DNA of 23,381 bases from an uncultured Collinsella sp. (GTDB lineage: Bacteria; Actinomycetota; Coriobacteriia; Coriobacteriales; Coriobacteriaceae). Positions 14,950 through 22,409 of this stretch are shown here, one piece after another. The DNA lies in assembly GCA_900549135.1 (NCBI GenBank), contig URNI01000018.1, positions 1 to 23,381 of the forward strand, written 5' to 3'. Position 1 is the first letter of the stretch; each line of letters starts with the position of its first letter. The notes below the pieces were generated by a model. That model ran no database searches. It was given only the letters and a program-made list of their open reading frames with translations, and was not told the DNA's origin. Made by a program: the position numbers and the translations under genes.

Positions 14950-15887
14950 AAGACCTGCTTCACGCACCGCTTCACAGGCTTGTATTCACTCGGGCACAAT
15001 CCGGATCACGTAGCTTGTTCAAGTCGCACCTCCTGACCCAGGAACCACCTCCGGGGTCGTTTAGGCAGACTGAGCATGGATTTGATGTCACGTCCCCGGA
15101 GTTCACACTGCTCAGCCTTGCCACGCAGGTCTCACGCAACCAGCTACTCATGGCTTGCTACGAGATGTGCGGCTCCTTTGCAGTGTTTAAGCCCTGCGAG
15201 CGAACGCACCAACAACTCGATGAAGCTATTTCGCTTAAGCTCATTCCACCCGACTGCGGCTGGGAGCGTGTTAACGACACCAAGGGCAATGACACCAACC
15301 TGTGGAAGCGCCCACCGCTCCTCAGCGCAGCGGATATCGCCGCGTTCGCCAAGCAGGCCGCAGGCCTGCGCGGCGTTAAACAACTGCGCTGGGCGGCCGA
15401 GCACATGACGGGGCAGACCGCCTCGCCCTTCGAAGTACAGACTTCCATGCTTGTCTCGCTCCCCCGCAACGAGGGCGGCATGGGCATCAACATCGCAAAC
15501 AACGTGCGCATCCCACTCAGCGACGCCGCGCGCTCACTGTATGACAAAACCTGCTGCTACGCCGATATCCTCATCGAAAGTGCCACCAACAGCATGGGCG
15601 TCATTCTGGAATGCCAAGGCCGCTCCGCCCATGACAGCGAAGCCGCAAGTCTCTCCGATGCCGAGCGCACCACCGCCCTCACAAGCATGGGCTATGACGT
15701 TATCCAGATAACCTATGAGCAAATCAAGGACACGAAGAGCTTTAGCAACATCGCCGAGCTCATTCATAAAAAGGCGGGGCTCCCCTACATCCCAAAGACC
15801 GATCAGGAACGCACCACCGAAGATGCCCTGCGACGGGAGCTGTTGGTCAATTGGGATGAACTATTCTCCGTTAAGCCGGCCGGCTAG
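14907..15887 (+). CDS. Coriobacterial nuclease-like protein (DUF559/PD-(D/E)XK-like), 5' end frameshifted
   Basis: The intact reading frame encodes up to 326 residues. The C-terminal half looks like a DUF559/Vsr-type PD-(D/E)XK nuclease fold: SPFEVQTSMLVSLP (about 173-186, Glu176), YADILIE (Asp220), ILECQGRSAH (Glu235, Gln237), then DAERTTALTSMGYDVIQITY (251-270) with the typical Arg/Leu helix before a 'GYxVI' strand. In classical members the second half-site reads ExK; here it is ExQ, so catalytic activity is uncertain. The N-terminal part (about 8-100) has LGSHAVVKDLLHAPLHRLVF and is not recognised. The ATG at 14907 has no ribosome site; the natural start is probably 14815 in another phase. 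I associate this protein type with Collinsella paralogues of unknown role, from memory. Its stop overlaps the convergent gene's stop by four bases. Confidence 0.65.
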   Translation: MDRRCCGLGSHAVVKDLLHAPLHRLVFTRAQSGSRSLFKSHLLTQEPPPGSFRQTEHGFDVTSPEFTLLSLATQVSRNQLLMACYEMCGSFAVFKPCERTHQQLDEAISLKLIPPDCGWERVNDTKGNDTNLWKRPPLLSAADIAAFAKQAAGLRGVKQLRWAAEHMTGQTASPFEVQTSMLVSLPRNEGGMGINIANNVRIPLSDAARSLYDKTCCYADILIESATNSMGVILECQGRSAHDSEAASLSDAERTTALTSMGYDVIQITYEQIKDTKSFSNIAELIHKKAGLPYIPKTDQERTTEDALRRELLVNWDELFSVKPAG

Positions 15888-16732
15888 CAGCTAGCGATCA
15901 GAGGGACTGCGGGAACGTCAGAAGCGGCAACGCGAGCCGCAAAGCCCGCTTCGGTCAGCTCGATGACCTCGGTAAACGTTGCGTCAAAGAATTTCTCGGT
16001 CAGCAGGCGGTACGGCGGATGATCGGGCTCGCCGGGGTTTTCGCGTACAATCTCGTGCATGACGCCGATGGTCTTGAGCACATATTCTTTATGGATGGGA
16101 TACTGCCCAAAACGCGTCGCAGCGGTATACAGGCGATCGGTCGCACGCGGAATGGAGACAATGCCCAGCGTCTTGCCAAACCAGTCAAAGTCGCCTTGCT
16201 TTTTAATGCGGAACTCCTCACACGGCTTGCCGCCGTGCGCCTCCAGGTACTGATTCACGCGCGTATTCCATACGGTATCGGCCACCAGATGCGACCAGAC
16301 ACCCAGTGTCAAATCGAGCAACGACTGCGCCACATCTTCGGATGCAAGCGAGAACTCACAGGCGCCGGGACCGGCAACCGGCTCGGCATCCCTGTAGCGC
16401 TGGGGATAGTGCACGCGATTCAGTCGCTCGCGCTCCTCGACAATCGAGGTAGCCGCGGCTGGCGCACCGGTGGGCGAACTTTTAAGCAACGGTGCCACAT
16501 AGGTATCCCAGAACTCATGCTCACGAGGCTTAGGGATAGGCTCGGGCTTTGCAAAGTGCGTAATGCGGTACGGGATGGGATCGGCGATGCCAGGGACCAT
16601 ATAGCCCACGAAGATATCCGGAACCACGCAGCCAAACAAAAAGGCATTGCGGTCGCGCACGCTATTGGCAAGCGCACCAGTGCGCTCCAGCAAACGCTCC
16701 GTCTGAGCGATATGAATGTTCCAGCTTGGCAT
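15884..16732 (-). CDS. Zinc-dependent phospholipase C family protein
   Basis: About 282 residues beginning MPSWNIHIAQTERLLERTG, the usual opening of the bacterial zinc-dependent phospholipase C-like family. Candidate metal ligands are His6, the aspartate in LFGCVVPDIF and the motif SHLVADTVWN (His-x3-Asp), matching the all-helical alpha/PLC fold. There is no signal peptide, so it is probably cytosolic, unlike the secreted clostridial toxins; the substrate is unknown. The start at 16732 is chosen for the GGGGG stretch five bases before it and for the conserved PSW-IH opening; an ATG at 16744 is in the same frame. A possible -10 (TATAGT) lies at 16764-16759 on the minus strand. Transcribed toward the nuclease-like gene. 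Confidence 0.8.
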   Translation of the reverse strand: MPSWNIHIAQTERLLERTGALANSVRDRNAFLFGCVVPDIFVGYMVPGIADPIPYRITHFAKPEPIPKPREHEFWDTYVAPLLKSSPTGAPAAATSIVEERERLNRVHYPQRYRDAEPVAGPGACEFSLASEDVAQSLLDLTLGVWSHLVADTVWNTRVNQYLEAHGGKPCEEFRIKKQGDFDWFGKTLGIVSIPRATDRLYTAATRFGQYPIHKEYVLKTIGVMHEIVRENPGEPDHPPYRLLTEKFFDATFTEVIELTEAGFAARVAASDVPAVPLIASC

Positions 16733-16812
16733 AGCCACCCCCATAAAAAACCTGGATAACTATACCATCACGGCAAAGCCGCGCGGACGGCTACGCACGC
16801 TCTACGCAGCAA

Positions 16813-17601
16813 CTAGTCCGTAGCACCGCTTTCGGTTCCATACGACGACGAAGACGCCTCGACCACATGGTGATATCGATCGATATAGATTGCACGGGCA
16901 CCCAGGCGTCGCACCAAATCCTGGTGATGCGTGCTCATCAAGACCGTCTTACCCGCCGCGACGTAGGCCAGCAAGAAGTTGACCACGATGTCGCATGAAT
17001 CCTCGTCGAGCCCATTGGTGGGCTCATCGAGCACTAGGATATCGGGATTCATCGATACGACTGCCGCCAGCGCCACACGCTTCTTTTGCCCACCCGAAAG
17101 CTGATAGGGCGAGGCATCGACCAGATCGGCAACCTGGAACAGCTCCATGGCATCGCGGACGCGGCGCTCGAGCTCGTCTGCCGGCAGCCCCATTTGAGCC
17201 GGTCCAAAAGCGACCTCCTCACCGACCGTGGCGCAGAACAGCTGGGCATCGGCGTTTTGGAATACGAAGCCTACGCGCTGGTGGAACTTCTGAGCAGCAG
17301 CAGAATCCTTCAGATACGCCGCATCGACCACGCGTCCGTCAAACAGGTATGCGCCGGCATCCGCGAGCTCAAGGCCGTTGATAAGACGCATGATTGTCGT
17401 CTTGCCGCAGCCGTTGGGACCGAGCAGAGCAACGAGCTCCCCACGGTCCACCTGCAGTGAAACGCCATCGACGACTGTATGGCCCGCATAGGAGAACACC
17501 ACGTCGCGCAGCTCGATGAGCGGCGCGACCTCGGCGCCGCCCGCACCGTTCGCGCCCGCCGCACTATTCATATCGATCGTCAAAACGTCGCCCTTCCCCA
17601 T
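16813..17601 (-). CDS. cbiO: ECF-type nickel/cobalt transporter ATPase (CbiO/NikO)
   Basis: About 262 residues. The ATP-binding subunit of a group I energy-coupling-factor transporter. Motifs: Walker A GPNGCGKTT (about 61-69), Q-loop VGFVFQNADAQLF, signature LSGGQKKR (168-175), Walker B ILVLDEPTNGLD (188-199) and H-loop STHHQDL (about 224-230). FQNADAQLF is the form seen in CbiO/EcfA ATPases. The start is unsettled: the ATG at 17601 follows GGGGATGCAA; ATGs at 17607 and 17571 are also in frame. The N-terminus before LIELRDVVFSY is a 30-residue Ala/Gly-rich extension. It is 28 bases after cbiQ and is the last gene of the operon. By the NikR-like site upstream of cbiM it likely serves nickel. 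Confidence 0.93.
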   Translation of the reverse strand: MGKGDVLTIDMNSAAGANGAGGAEVAPLIELRDVVFSYAGHTVVDGVSLQVDRGELVALLGPNGCGKTTIMRLINGLELADAGAYLFDGRVVDAAYLKDSAAAQKFHQRVGFVFQNADAQLFCATVGEEVAFGPAQMGLPADELERRVRDAMELFQVADLVDASPYQLSGGQKKRVALAAVVSMNPDILVLDEPTNGLDEDSCDIVVNFLLAYVAAGKTVLMSTHHQDLVRRLGARAIYIDRYHHVVEASSSSYGTESGATD

Positions 17602-17629
17602 TTGCATCCCCAGCCGGAACCAGCAGCGC

Positions 17630-18472
17630 CTACAGCACGGCGCACAACACTGCCAGCAGCGCCACGCCGGCCGCATAGACCGCATCGCGCCAGCCAAGCC
17701 CGGCGCGCGCGGGCGCCGGATACACACCGGCAAACCCACGGCAGAGCATGGCCTCGTCCATCGCATGGCTGCATTCCATCGCCTTGATAAACGTCATGCC
17801 CATGATACCCGCGACCGAGTCGGTGCGCGAAAACCCCTCAGGCGCGCGACCCACACTGCGCAGCATGACCGATTCGGTCAGATCGTGCGCCGTTCGGCCC
17901 AGCACCTCGATGTGCTTGAGCGCCATATCAAACGTAAAAAAGACCTCGTCGGGCAGATGTAGCGTCTTGAGCGCCGCCGACATGCGGTTCCAGGTGAGCG
18001 TCCGCGAAACACCCAGCACGAGCGACACGTTAATAAACGTCTTAAGCGCAATTTTGAGCATGGCACCCGTAGCGGAAGCGCCCAGCAGCAGGGCAGGCAG
18101 CGCCAGGACCACTGCGAGCCCCGCAGCGCCAAGCGCCGGCACAAAGGTCGCGCGCAGCCCGCGTACAGGGCGCACGGCAACGAGCACCAGCGCGATAGCC
18201 GCCATCAACATGAGGTACAGCGGGCTCTGTGTCAGACACACGCACAGGACGCAGACGAACATCCCCACCAAGCGCACCGGAGCCGAAACGCAAGAAAGGG
18301 CGCGGTCGACCATCGACCCGCCCTCGTGCGCGCCCCCACCAAGGCGAACCCGCTCAAGCAGGCTCGCCAGGTGCAGGACATTCTGTTGCATTACACGATG
18401 CCGAGCCCCCACGGGCTCGTAACGCTGCTCGACCGCAAGCCAGCTAGGCAGCTCGGCTATTGCCATGAGCAC
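17630..18472 (-). CDS. cbiQ: ECF-type nickel/cobalt transporter transmembrane subunit (CbiQ/NikQ)
   Basis: A 280-residue membrane protein of the CbiQ/EcfT family. Hydrophobic segments lie near 65-82, 84-100, 108-135 and 262-279. The coupling motifs of the family, two Ala-Arg-Gly-like segments that contact the ATPase, appear in altered form as SVMLRSVGRAPEG and AMLCRGFAGVYP near the C-terminus. The GTG at 18472 has an AAGGA site; an ATG two codons on at 18466 is the alternative. It overlaps the end of cbiM by 29 bases, suggesting coupled translation. T subunits connect the ATPase to the substrate-binding CbiM. Confidence 0.9.
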   Translation of the reverse strand: MLMAIAELPSWLAVEQRYEPVGARHRVMQQNVLHLASLLERVRLGGGAHEGGSMVDRALSCVSAPVRLVGMFVCVLCVCLTQSPLYLMLMAAIALVLVAVRPVRGLRATFVPALGAAGLAVVLALPALLLGASATGAMLKIALKTFINVSLVLGVSRTLTWNRMSAALKTLHLPDEVFFTFDMALKHIEVLGRTAHDLTESVMLRSVGRAPEGFSRTDSVAGIMGMTFIKAMECSHAMDEAMLCRGFAGVYPAPARAGLGWRDAVYAAGVALLAVLCAVL

Positions 18473-19529
18473 CGCTTTCCTTAACCGTCAGCGAGATCAG
18501 ACGGAATGCGATGGTGAGCACCGCCACGCCGATCACGCCGGACAGGATATACATGGCAGCCTGACCGGCAAAGCCATGACCCTGCTCCTCGGAATAGGCC
18601 TGCAGGTAATCACCCGTAGGCAGAGCGTCGGCAAAGGTCGGGGTGTCAAGGCCGACCGAAGCCTGCAGGCTGTCGTCGCCAGCCTCCTGAACGGCGGTCG
18701 CGGCGCCCTCGGCATCCCACTCACCCCAGGCGTCACCCGTGGCCAGCAGGCCCAGCGGCGTGGCCACGACAAGCACGGCGACCAGGATGAGTGTGGGGAC
18801 CAGCGAGGTCTTCTTGGCGGCTGCGCCCTCGGCGTCCAGCAGGCCGTCGTAAGCCTCGGGACCGACGATAACGCCCGGCGCCGTCTTCTTGATAAAGCCG
18901 TAGATCGCGGCAGTCGCCACGCCCTCGACCACGCCGGCTACCAACATATGCGGGATCATCATGGCCGGAATGGCAATGGACAGCGGGAAGGGGCAGTACA
19001 GCGGAGCGCCCGAAGCATTCGTGAAAAGCATCGGCTGAATACCAAACTCGATTGCTGCGCACAGGGCCGCCAGGCACAGGCCGACCCAGCCGCTTACGAT
19101 GGCCGAAACCGAGGTGCCCCAGCTCTTGTCGTGCAAACGGCTGTTAAGCGCGCGGAACACGATGGCTGCGGCAAACGGCAACACGAAGGCCATGTTAAAG
19201 CAGTTAGCGCCAAAGGACAGGATGCCGCCGTCGCCAAACAGCAGCGCTTGCAGCGCCAGCGCGACCGAAACCGCGATAGCCGCGGCCTCGGGGCCCAGCA
19301 GCAGCGCGATGAGTGCGCCACCAACGGCGTGGCCTGTGGTGCCGCCAGGCAGCGGCACGTTGAACATCATGAGCAGGAAGGAGAACGCGGCGCAGATGCC
19401 CAGGAACGCCATGTGCTCGCGATCGAGCGTGGCGCGCACCTTTTTGATGCAGTGGATCCAAACGGGCACCATCGCCACCGCCATAACGGCATCGGTCTGC
19501 GGGGACAGATAATTATCTGGAATGTGCAT
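18444..19529 (-). CDS. cbiM: ECF nickel/cobalt transporter substrate-binding subunit (CbiM with CbiN-like C-terminus, NikMN type)
   Basis: A 361-residue membrane protein. The N-terminus MHIPDNYLSP is the metal-binding opening of CbiM/NikM, where the N-terminal amine and His2 coordinate the ion. The CbiM core with six or seven helices spans about 1-225 (PGGTTGHAVGGALIALLLGP is typical). After a charged loop, two more helices (LVPTLILVAVLVVATPLG and MYILSGVIGVAVLTIAFRL) bracket an extracytoplasmic loop of about 70 residues, matching a fused CbiN-like/PDGLE part. Such NikMN fusions are mostly nickel transporters, and a NikR-like palindrome precedes the gene, so nickel is favoured over cobalt. 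The ATG follows GGGAGGCGTAC. First gene of the operon with cbiQ and cbiO. Confidence 0.93.
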   Translation of the reverse strand: MHIPDNYLSPQTDAVMAVAMVPVWIHCIKKVRATLDREHMAFLGICAAFSFLLMMFNVPLPGGTTGHAVGGALIALLLGPEAAAIAVSVALALQALLFGDGGILSFGANCFNMAFVLPFAAAIVFRALNSRLHDKSWGTSVSAIVSGWVGLCLAALCAAIEFGIQPMLFTNASGAPLYCPFPLSIAIPAMMIPHMLVAGVVEGVATAAIYGFIKKTAPGVIVGPEAYDGLLDAEGAAAKKTSLVPTLILVAVLVVATPLGLLATGDAWGEWDAEGAATAVQEAGDDSLQASVGLDTPTFADALPTGDYLQAYSEEQGHGFAGQAAMYILSGVIGVAVLTIAFRLISLTVKESGAHGNSRAA

Positions 19530-19586
19530 GTACGCCTCCCGGTTATCGGCGCACGGAATTGCAACGCCGCTTGAATCACCTTTCCA

Positions 19587-19614
19587 GTGTTACGTATTGT
19601 CAGATTCGTAACAC
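19587..19614. promoter_or_regulatory. NikR-like operator upstream of cbiM
   Basis: GTGTTACG (19587-19594) and CGTAACAC (19607-19614) are perfect inverse arms; expressed as GTGTTAC-N14-GTAACAC this equals the NikR consensus that I recall from comparative genomics of Desulfovibrio-type bacteria. It lies immediately downstream of the -10 box, where a bound repressor would block transcription. No cobalamin riboswitch is seen in the short leader. Confidence 0.65.
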
Positions 19615-19624
19615 GCCGCGGGCT

Positions 19625-19653
19625 ATCATAACAAAACGGCGCGCCGCCGACAA
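19625..19653 (-). promoter_or_regulatory. Promoter of the cbiMQO (nikMNQO) operon
   Basis: On the minus strand TTGTCG (19653-19648), 17 bases, TATGAT (19630-19625). Transcription would start near 19618, at the edge of the operator, giving a leader of about 90 bases. The -35 box lies inside the loop of the pheT terminator. Confidence 0.6.
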
Positions 19654-19667
19654 AGCAGCACGCCGTT
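19632..19667 (-). terminator. Rho-independent terminator of pheST
   Basis: On the minus strand AACGGCG...CGCCGTT (outer 7-bp stem 19667-19661 with 19641-19635) with further paired GC steps inside, followed by TTTTGTT. A second GC-rich hairpin without a T tract (TCGGCGG/CCGCCGA, 19736-19755) lies between it and the pheT stop; otherwise 19668-19775 shows nothing. Confidence 0.7.
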
Positions 19668-19775
19668 ATGTAATGCGCATGTCATATATGCATGCTCAAC
19701 GATGCCTCATACCGAGCATAGCGGTCACGTAGGACTCGGCGGCAGCCACCGCCGACCCATACCCCAGCGCAGAAC

Positions 19776-22229
19776 CTATCCGCGAACCTCGCCGTTTACG
19801 CCCTTGCACACCTTGGTGACAATCTTCTGGTGCGCCTTTTCGACCTCTTCGCTGGTGAGCGTGTGGTCGTCGGAGCGATACGTAAGCGCAAAGGCCATGG
19901 ATTTCTTACCCTTGCCGATGCGGACCGGATCGCGGTAGACATCGAACAGGCGCACGCCCTCGAGCAGCTTGCCGCCGGCACTCGTAATACGACGCTCAAG
20001 ATCCTCGCAGGTCACAGTGTTGTCGACCACGATAGCAAGGTCGTGCTCAACGGCCGGGTACTGCGAGAACTCACGGTAGTTATCCTGGTTGCGGGCGCCC
20101 TTGATCAGCTTGTCCAGGTCAAGCTCAAAGGCAACGACGACCTCGTCGATGCCCATAGCCTCGCGCGCCTCGGGGTGGATCTCGCCGACCCAGCCCAGCA
20201 CGGTGCCGCCGGACAGAACCTCGGCCGCACGACCCGGCTGCAGGAAGGCATAGCCCTCGCCCTCGACGGGACGGAAGCGAACCTTCTCGATGCGCAGCTG
20301 GGCGAGCAGCTCCTCGACGATGCCCTTGCCAGAGAAGAAGCGCAGCTTGCGGTACTTCATGTTCCAAGATTGCTCGCTCCACTGGCCCGAGAGCACGCCC
20401 GCGACGGACTTGGTCTCCTTGGGCAGGCTGGCGTTCTCGCGACCGTGGAACAGGCTGCCGACCTCGTACAGATGCACGTTGGGCGTACCGTGAGCCTCGT
20501 TGTAGGCCACGGACTGCAGCAAGCCCGGCAGCAGCGAACGACGCATCTCGGTCTGCTCGGCTACCAGCGGGTTCATGAGCACCACGGGGCAGCCGCGGCA
20601 CTCGGTGGACATACCGATCTTCTCCAGGTCGCCCGGCGCGGCAAAGCCAAAAGTCGTGGTCTCGTTGAGGCCGCAGGCGCGCAAGATCTCGCCGACCTTG
20701 CGGGTGAGCTTCTGCTCGCGGGTCAGGCCGCCGATGTGGTTCTTGGCAGCCGGGATGGTCGCCGTCACGCGGCCCATGCCCCACAGGCGCAGGACCTCCT
20801 CAATGAGGTCAATCTCGCGCGGCAGGTCGGGACGGAAGCTCGGCGGGGTAACCATAAAGTCCTCGCCGTCGCGCTCGACGGTGCAGCCCAGACGGGTGAG
20901 CGAACGCTCGATAAAGTCGGGCTCGATATCGGCACCGCAAATAGCGTGCACGCGGGCCAGGCGCAGCTTAATGTTGTCGATGGTCTTGGGCGCGGGGAAA
21001 ACGTCGACATAGCCGGGAGCAACCTCGCCGCCGGCAATCTCCTCGATCAGCGCGCAGGTAACGTTGGCGACATCCACGCAGCCGGTCTCGTCGACCTGAC
21101 GTTCAAAGCGAATGGAGGCGTCGGAGATCAGCGACAGGTCGCGGCTGGTGTGCGAGGTGCGACCGGCGTTGAAGCAGGCACTCTCGACCATCACGTCGAC
21201 GGTGTCGTCCTCGATCTCGGAATCCATGCCGCCCATAACGCCGGCCAACGCCACGGGGCGCTCGCCGTCGGTGATAAGGCCCATGCCGGCGTCGAGCACG
21301 CGTTCCTCGCCGTCGAGCGTCGTGAACTTCTCATCCTGCTGGGCGGCGCGAACCACCACGCGACGGTGGCCATCGCGCTCGGCAAAGGTGTCCAGGTCAA
21401 AGGCGTGCAGCGGCTGACCGGTGAGCATCATCACATAGTTGGTGATGTCGACGATGTTGTTGTGCGGGCGCACACCCAGGGCGTTAAGGCGCTTGACCAT
21501 CCAGTCGGGCGACGGGCCGACCTTCACGTTGCGCACGATGCGGGCGACGTAGCGGTCGCACAGGCCCTCGTCGGCAATCTCGACCGAAAGCTCGTCGTCG
21601 GTCGCGCGGCCGGTCTCGACCTTGATGGCGGGCAGCTCAACGTGGAAATCGCGGTCGAAGATGGCACCGGTTTCGCGGGCCATGCCGATCATGGACAGGC
21701 AGTCGGGGCGGTTGGGCGTGATCTCGCAGTCGAGCACGGTGTCGCTCGAGCCCACGTACTCGGCAAACGGCATGCCGCAGGGCGTATCCTCGGGCAGGAT
21801 CATGATGCCGGAGTGGTCGCCGCCCAGGCCGAGCTCGCGCGCGGAGCAGTTCATGCCCATGGACACGACGCCGCGAAGCTTGCTCTTCTTGATCTTGACG
21901 TCGCCGGGAAGCACGGCACCGATCATGGCCGTGACGATGTGGTCACCGGCCTCGAAGTTCTGCGCGCCGCAGACGATCTGCAGCGGAGCGGGGTTGCCGT
22001 CGGCGTCGAGATTCTTGTCGCCCACATCGACCGAGCACACATACATGTGGTCGCTATCGGGGTGCGGGGTCTTGGTGAGCACCTTGGCGGTCACCACGTG
22101 GTCGAAGGACTCGCCCACGGTGTCGATCGCCTCGACCTCGGTGCCGGTACGGATATATTCGTCCGAAAGGGTCTTGGGATCCTCCGGAATATCGATCATG
22201 GTCTTGAGCCAGTCGTAAGAAACGCGCAT
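19776..22229 (-). CDS. pheT: Phenylalanyl-tRNA synthetase beta chain
   Basis: An 817-residue beta subunit; with PheS it forms the (alpha-beta)2 enzyme charging tRNA-Phe. It opens MRVSYDWLKTMIDIPEDP, as in most PheT. Domains in order: tRNA-binding OB-fold about 40-150 (VVTAKVLTKTPHPDSDHMYVC), B3/B4 editing domain about 210-385, B5 about 400-475, the catalytic-like core, and the ferredoxin-fold anticodon-binding domain from about 723 to the end (REFSQYPAVEHDLAIVVD to KVCKGVNGEVRG). Length is normal. The ATG at 22229 has AAAGGAG about ten bases upstream. It is separated from pheS by 180 bases containing a long hairpin. Confidence 0.97.
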   Translation of the reverse strand: MRVSYDWLKTMIDIPEDPKTLSDEYIRTGTEVEAIDTVGESFDHVVTAKVLTKTPHPDSDHMYVCSVDVGDKNLDADGNPAPLQIVCGAQNFEAGDHIVTAMIGAVLPGDVKIKKSKLRGVVSMGMNCSARELGLGGDHSGIMILPEDTPCGMPFAEYVGSSDTVLDCEITPNRPDCLSMIGMARETGAIFDRDFHVELPAIKVETGRATDDELSVEIADEGLCDRYVARIVRNVKVGPSPDWMVKRLNALGVRPHNNIVDITNYVMMLTGQPLHAFDLDTFAERDGHRRVVVRAAQQDEKFTTLDGEERVLDAGMGLITDGERPVALAGVMGGMDSEIEDDTVDVMVESACFNAGRTSHTSRDLSLISDASIRFERQVDETGCVDVANVTCALIEEIAGGEVAPGYVDVFPAPKTIDNIKLRLARVHAICGADIEPDFIERSLTRLGCTVERDGEDFMVTPPSFRPDLPREIDLIEEVLRLWGMGRVTATIPAAKNHIGGLTREQKLTRKVGEILRACGLNETTTFGFAAPGDLEKIGMSTECRGCPVVLMNPLVAEQTEMRRSLLPGLLQSVAYNEAHGTPNVHLYEVGSLFHGRENASLPKETKSVAGVLSGQWSEQSWNMKYRKLRFFSGKGIVEELLAQLRIEKVRFRPVEGEGYAFLQPGRAAEVLSGGTVLGWVGEIHPEAREAMGIDEVVVAFELDLDKLIKGARNQDNYREFSQYPAVEHDLAIVVDNTVTCEDLERRITSAGGKLLEGVRLFDVYRDPVRIGKGKKSMAFALTYRSDDHTLTSEEVEKAHQKIVTKVCKGVNGEVRG

Positions 22230-22294
22230 CTAACTGGTCTCCTTTCATCTGTAACGTCTGCAATAAACAGACGGAAAACTCCAGCTACGGAGAC

Positions 22295-22393
22295 GGGTTT
22301 CCGAGGTGCCGCAGATTGCCTTGAAAGAGGAGGGCCGCGTACTTAGGTACGCAACCGACGATTGAAAGGCAAGGTGCGGTGGCTCGGGAAGCC
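22295..22393. repeat. Long hairpin between pheS and pheT
   Basis: The centre is a perfect GCGTAC-TTAG-GTACGC (22337-22352). Outward, TTGCCTT (22316-22322) pairs with AAGGCAA (22366-22372), CCGCA (22309-22313) with TGCGG (22375-22379), and CCGAG (22301-22305) with CTCGG (22383-22387), extended by GGGTTT/GGAAGCC-like pairs. No T tract follows directly. It lies in the pheST transcript and could modulate the ratio of the two subunits or protect the mRNA; it could also be a dispersed repeat. Confidence 0.75.
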
Positions 22394-22409
22394 GCCGGGA
22401 CAGGTCAAC

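Noticed and set aside
16777..16792. A terminator after cbiO
   Set aside because: Only a 5-bp AGCCG/CGGCT stem without a T tract, and it lies upstream of the neighbouring gene as well; too weak to call.
19530..19620. A cobalamin riboswitch before cbiM
   Set aside because: The leader is only about 90 bases, no B12-box-like sequence is visible, and a NikR-like palindrome explains regulation better.
19830..22346. An 838-codon open frame opposite pheT
   Set aside because: Same high-GC antisense artefact; low-complexity composition, and it covers an intact pheT.
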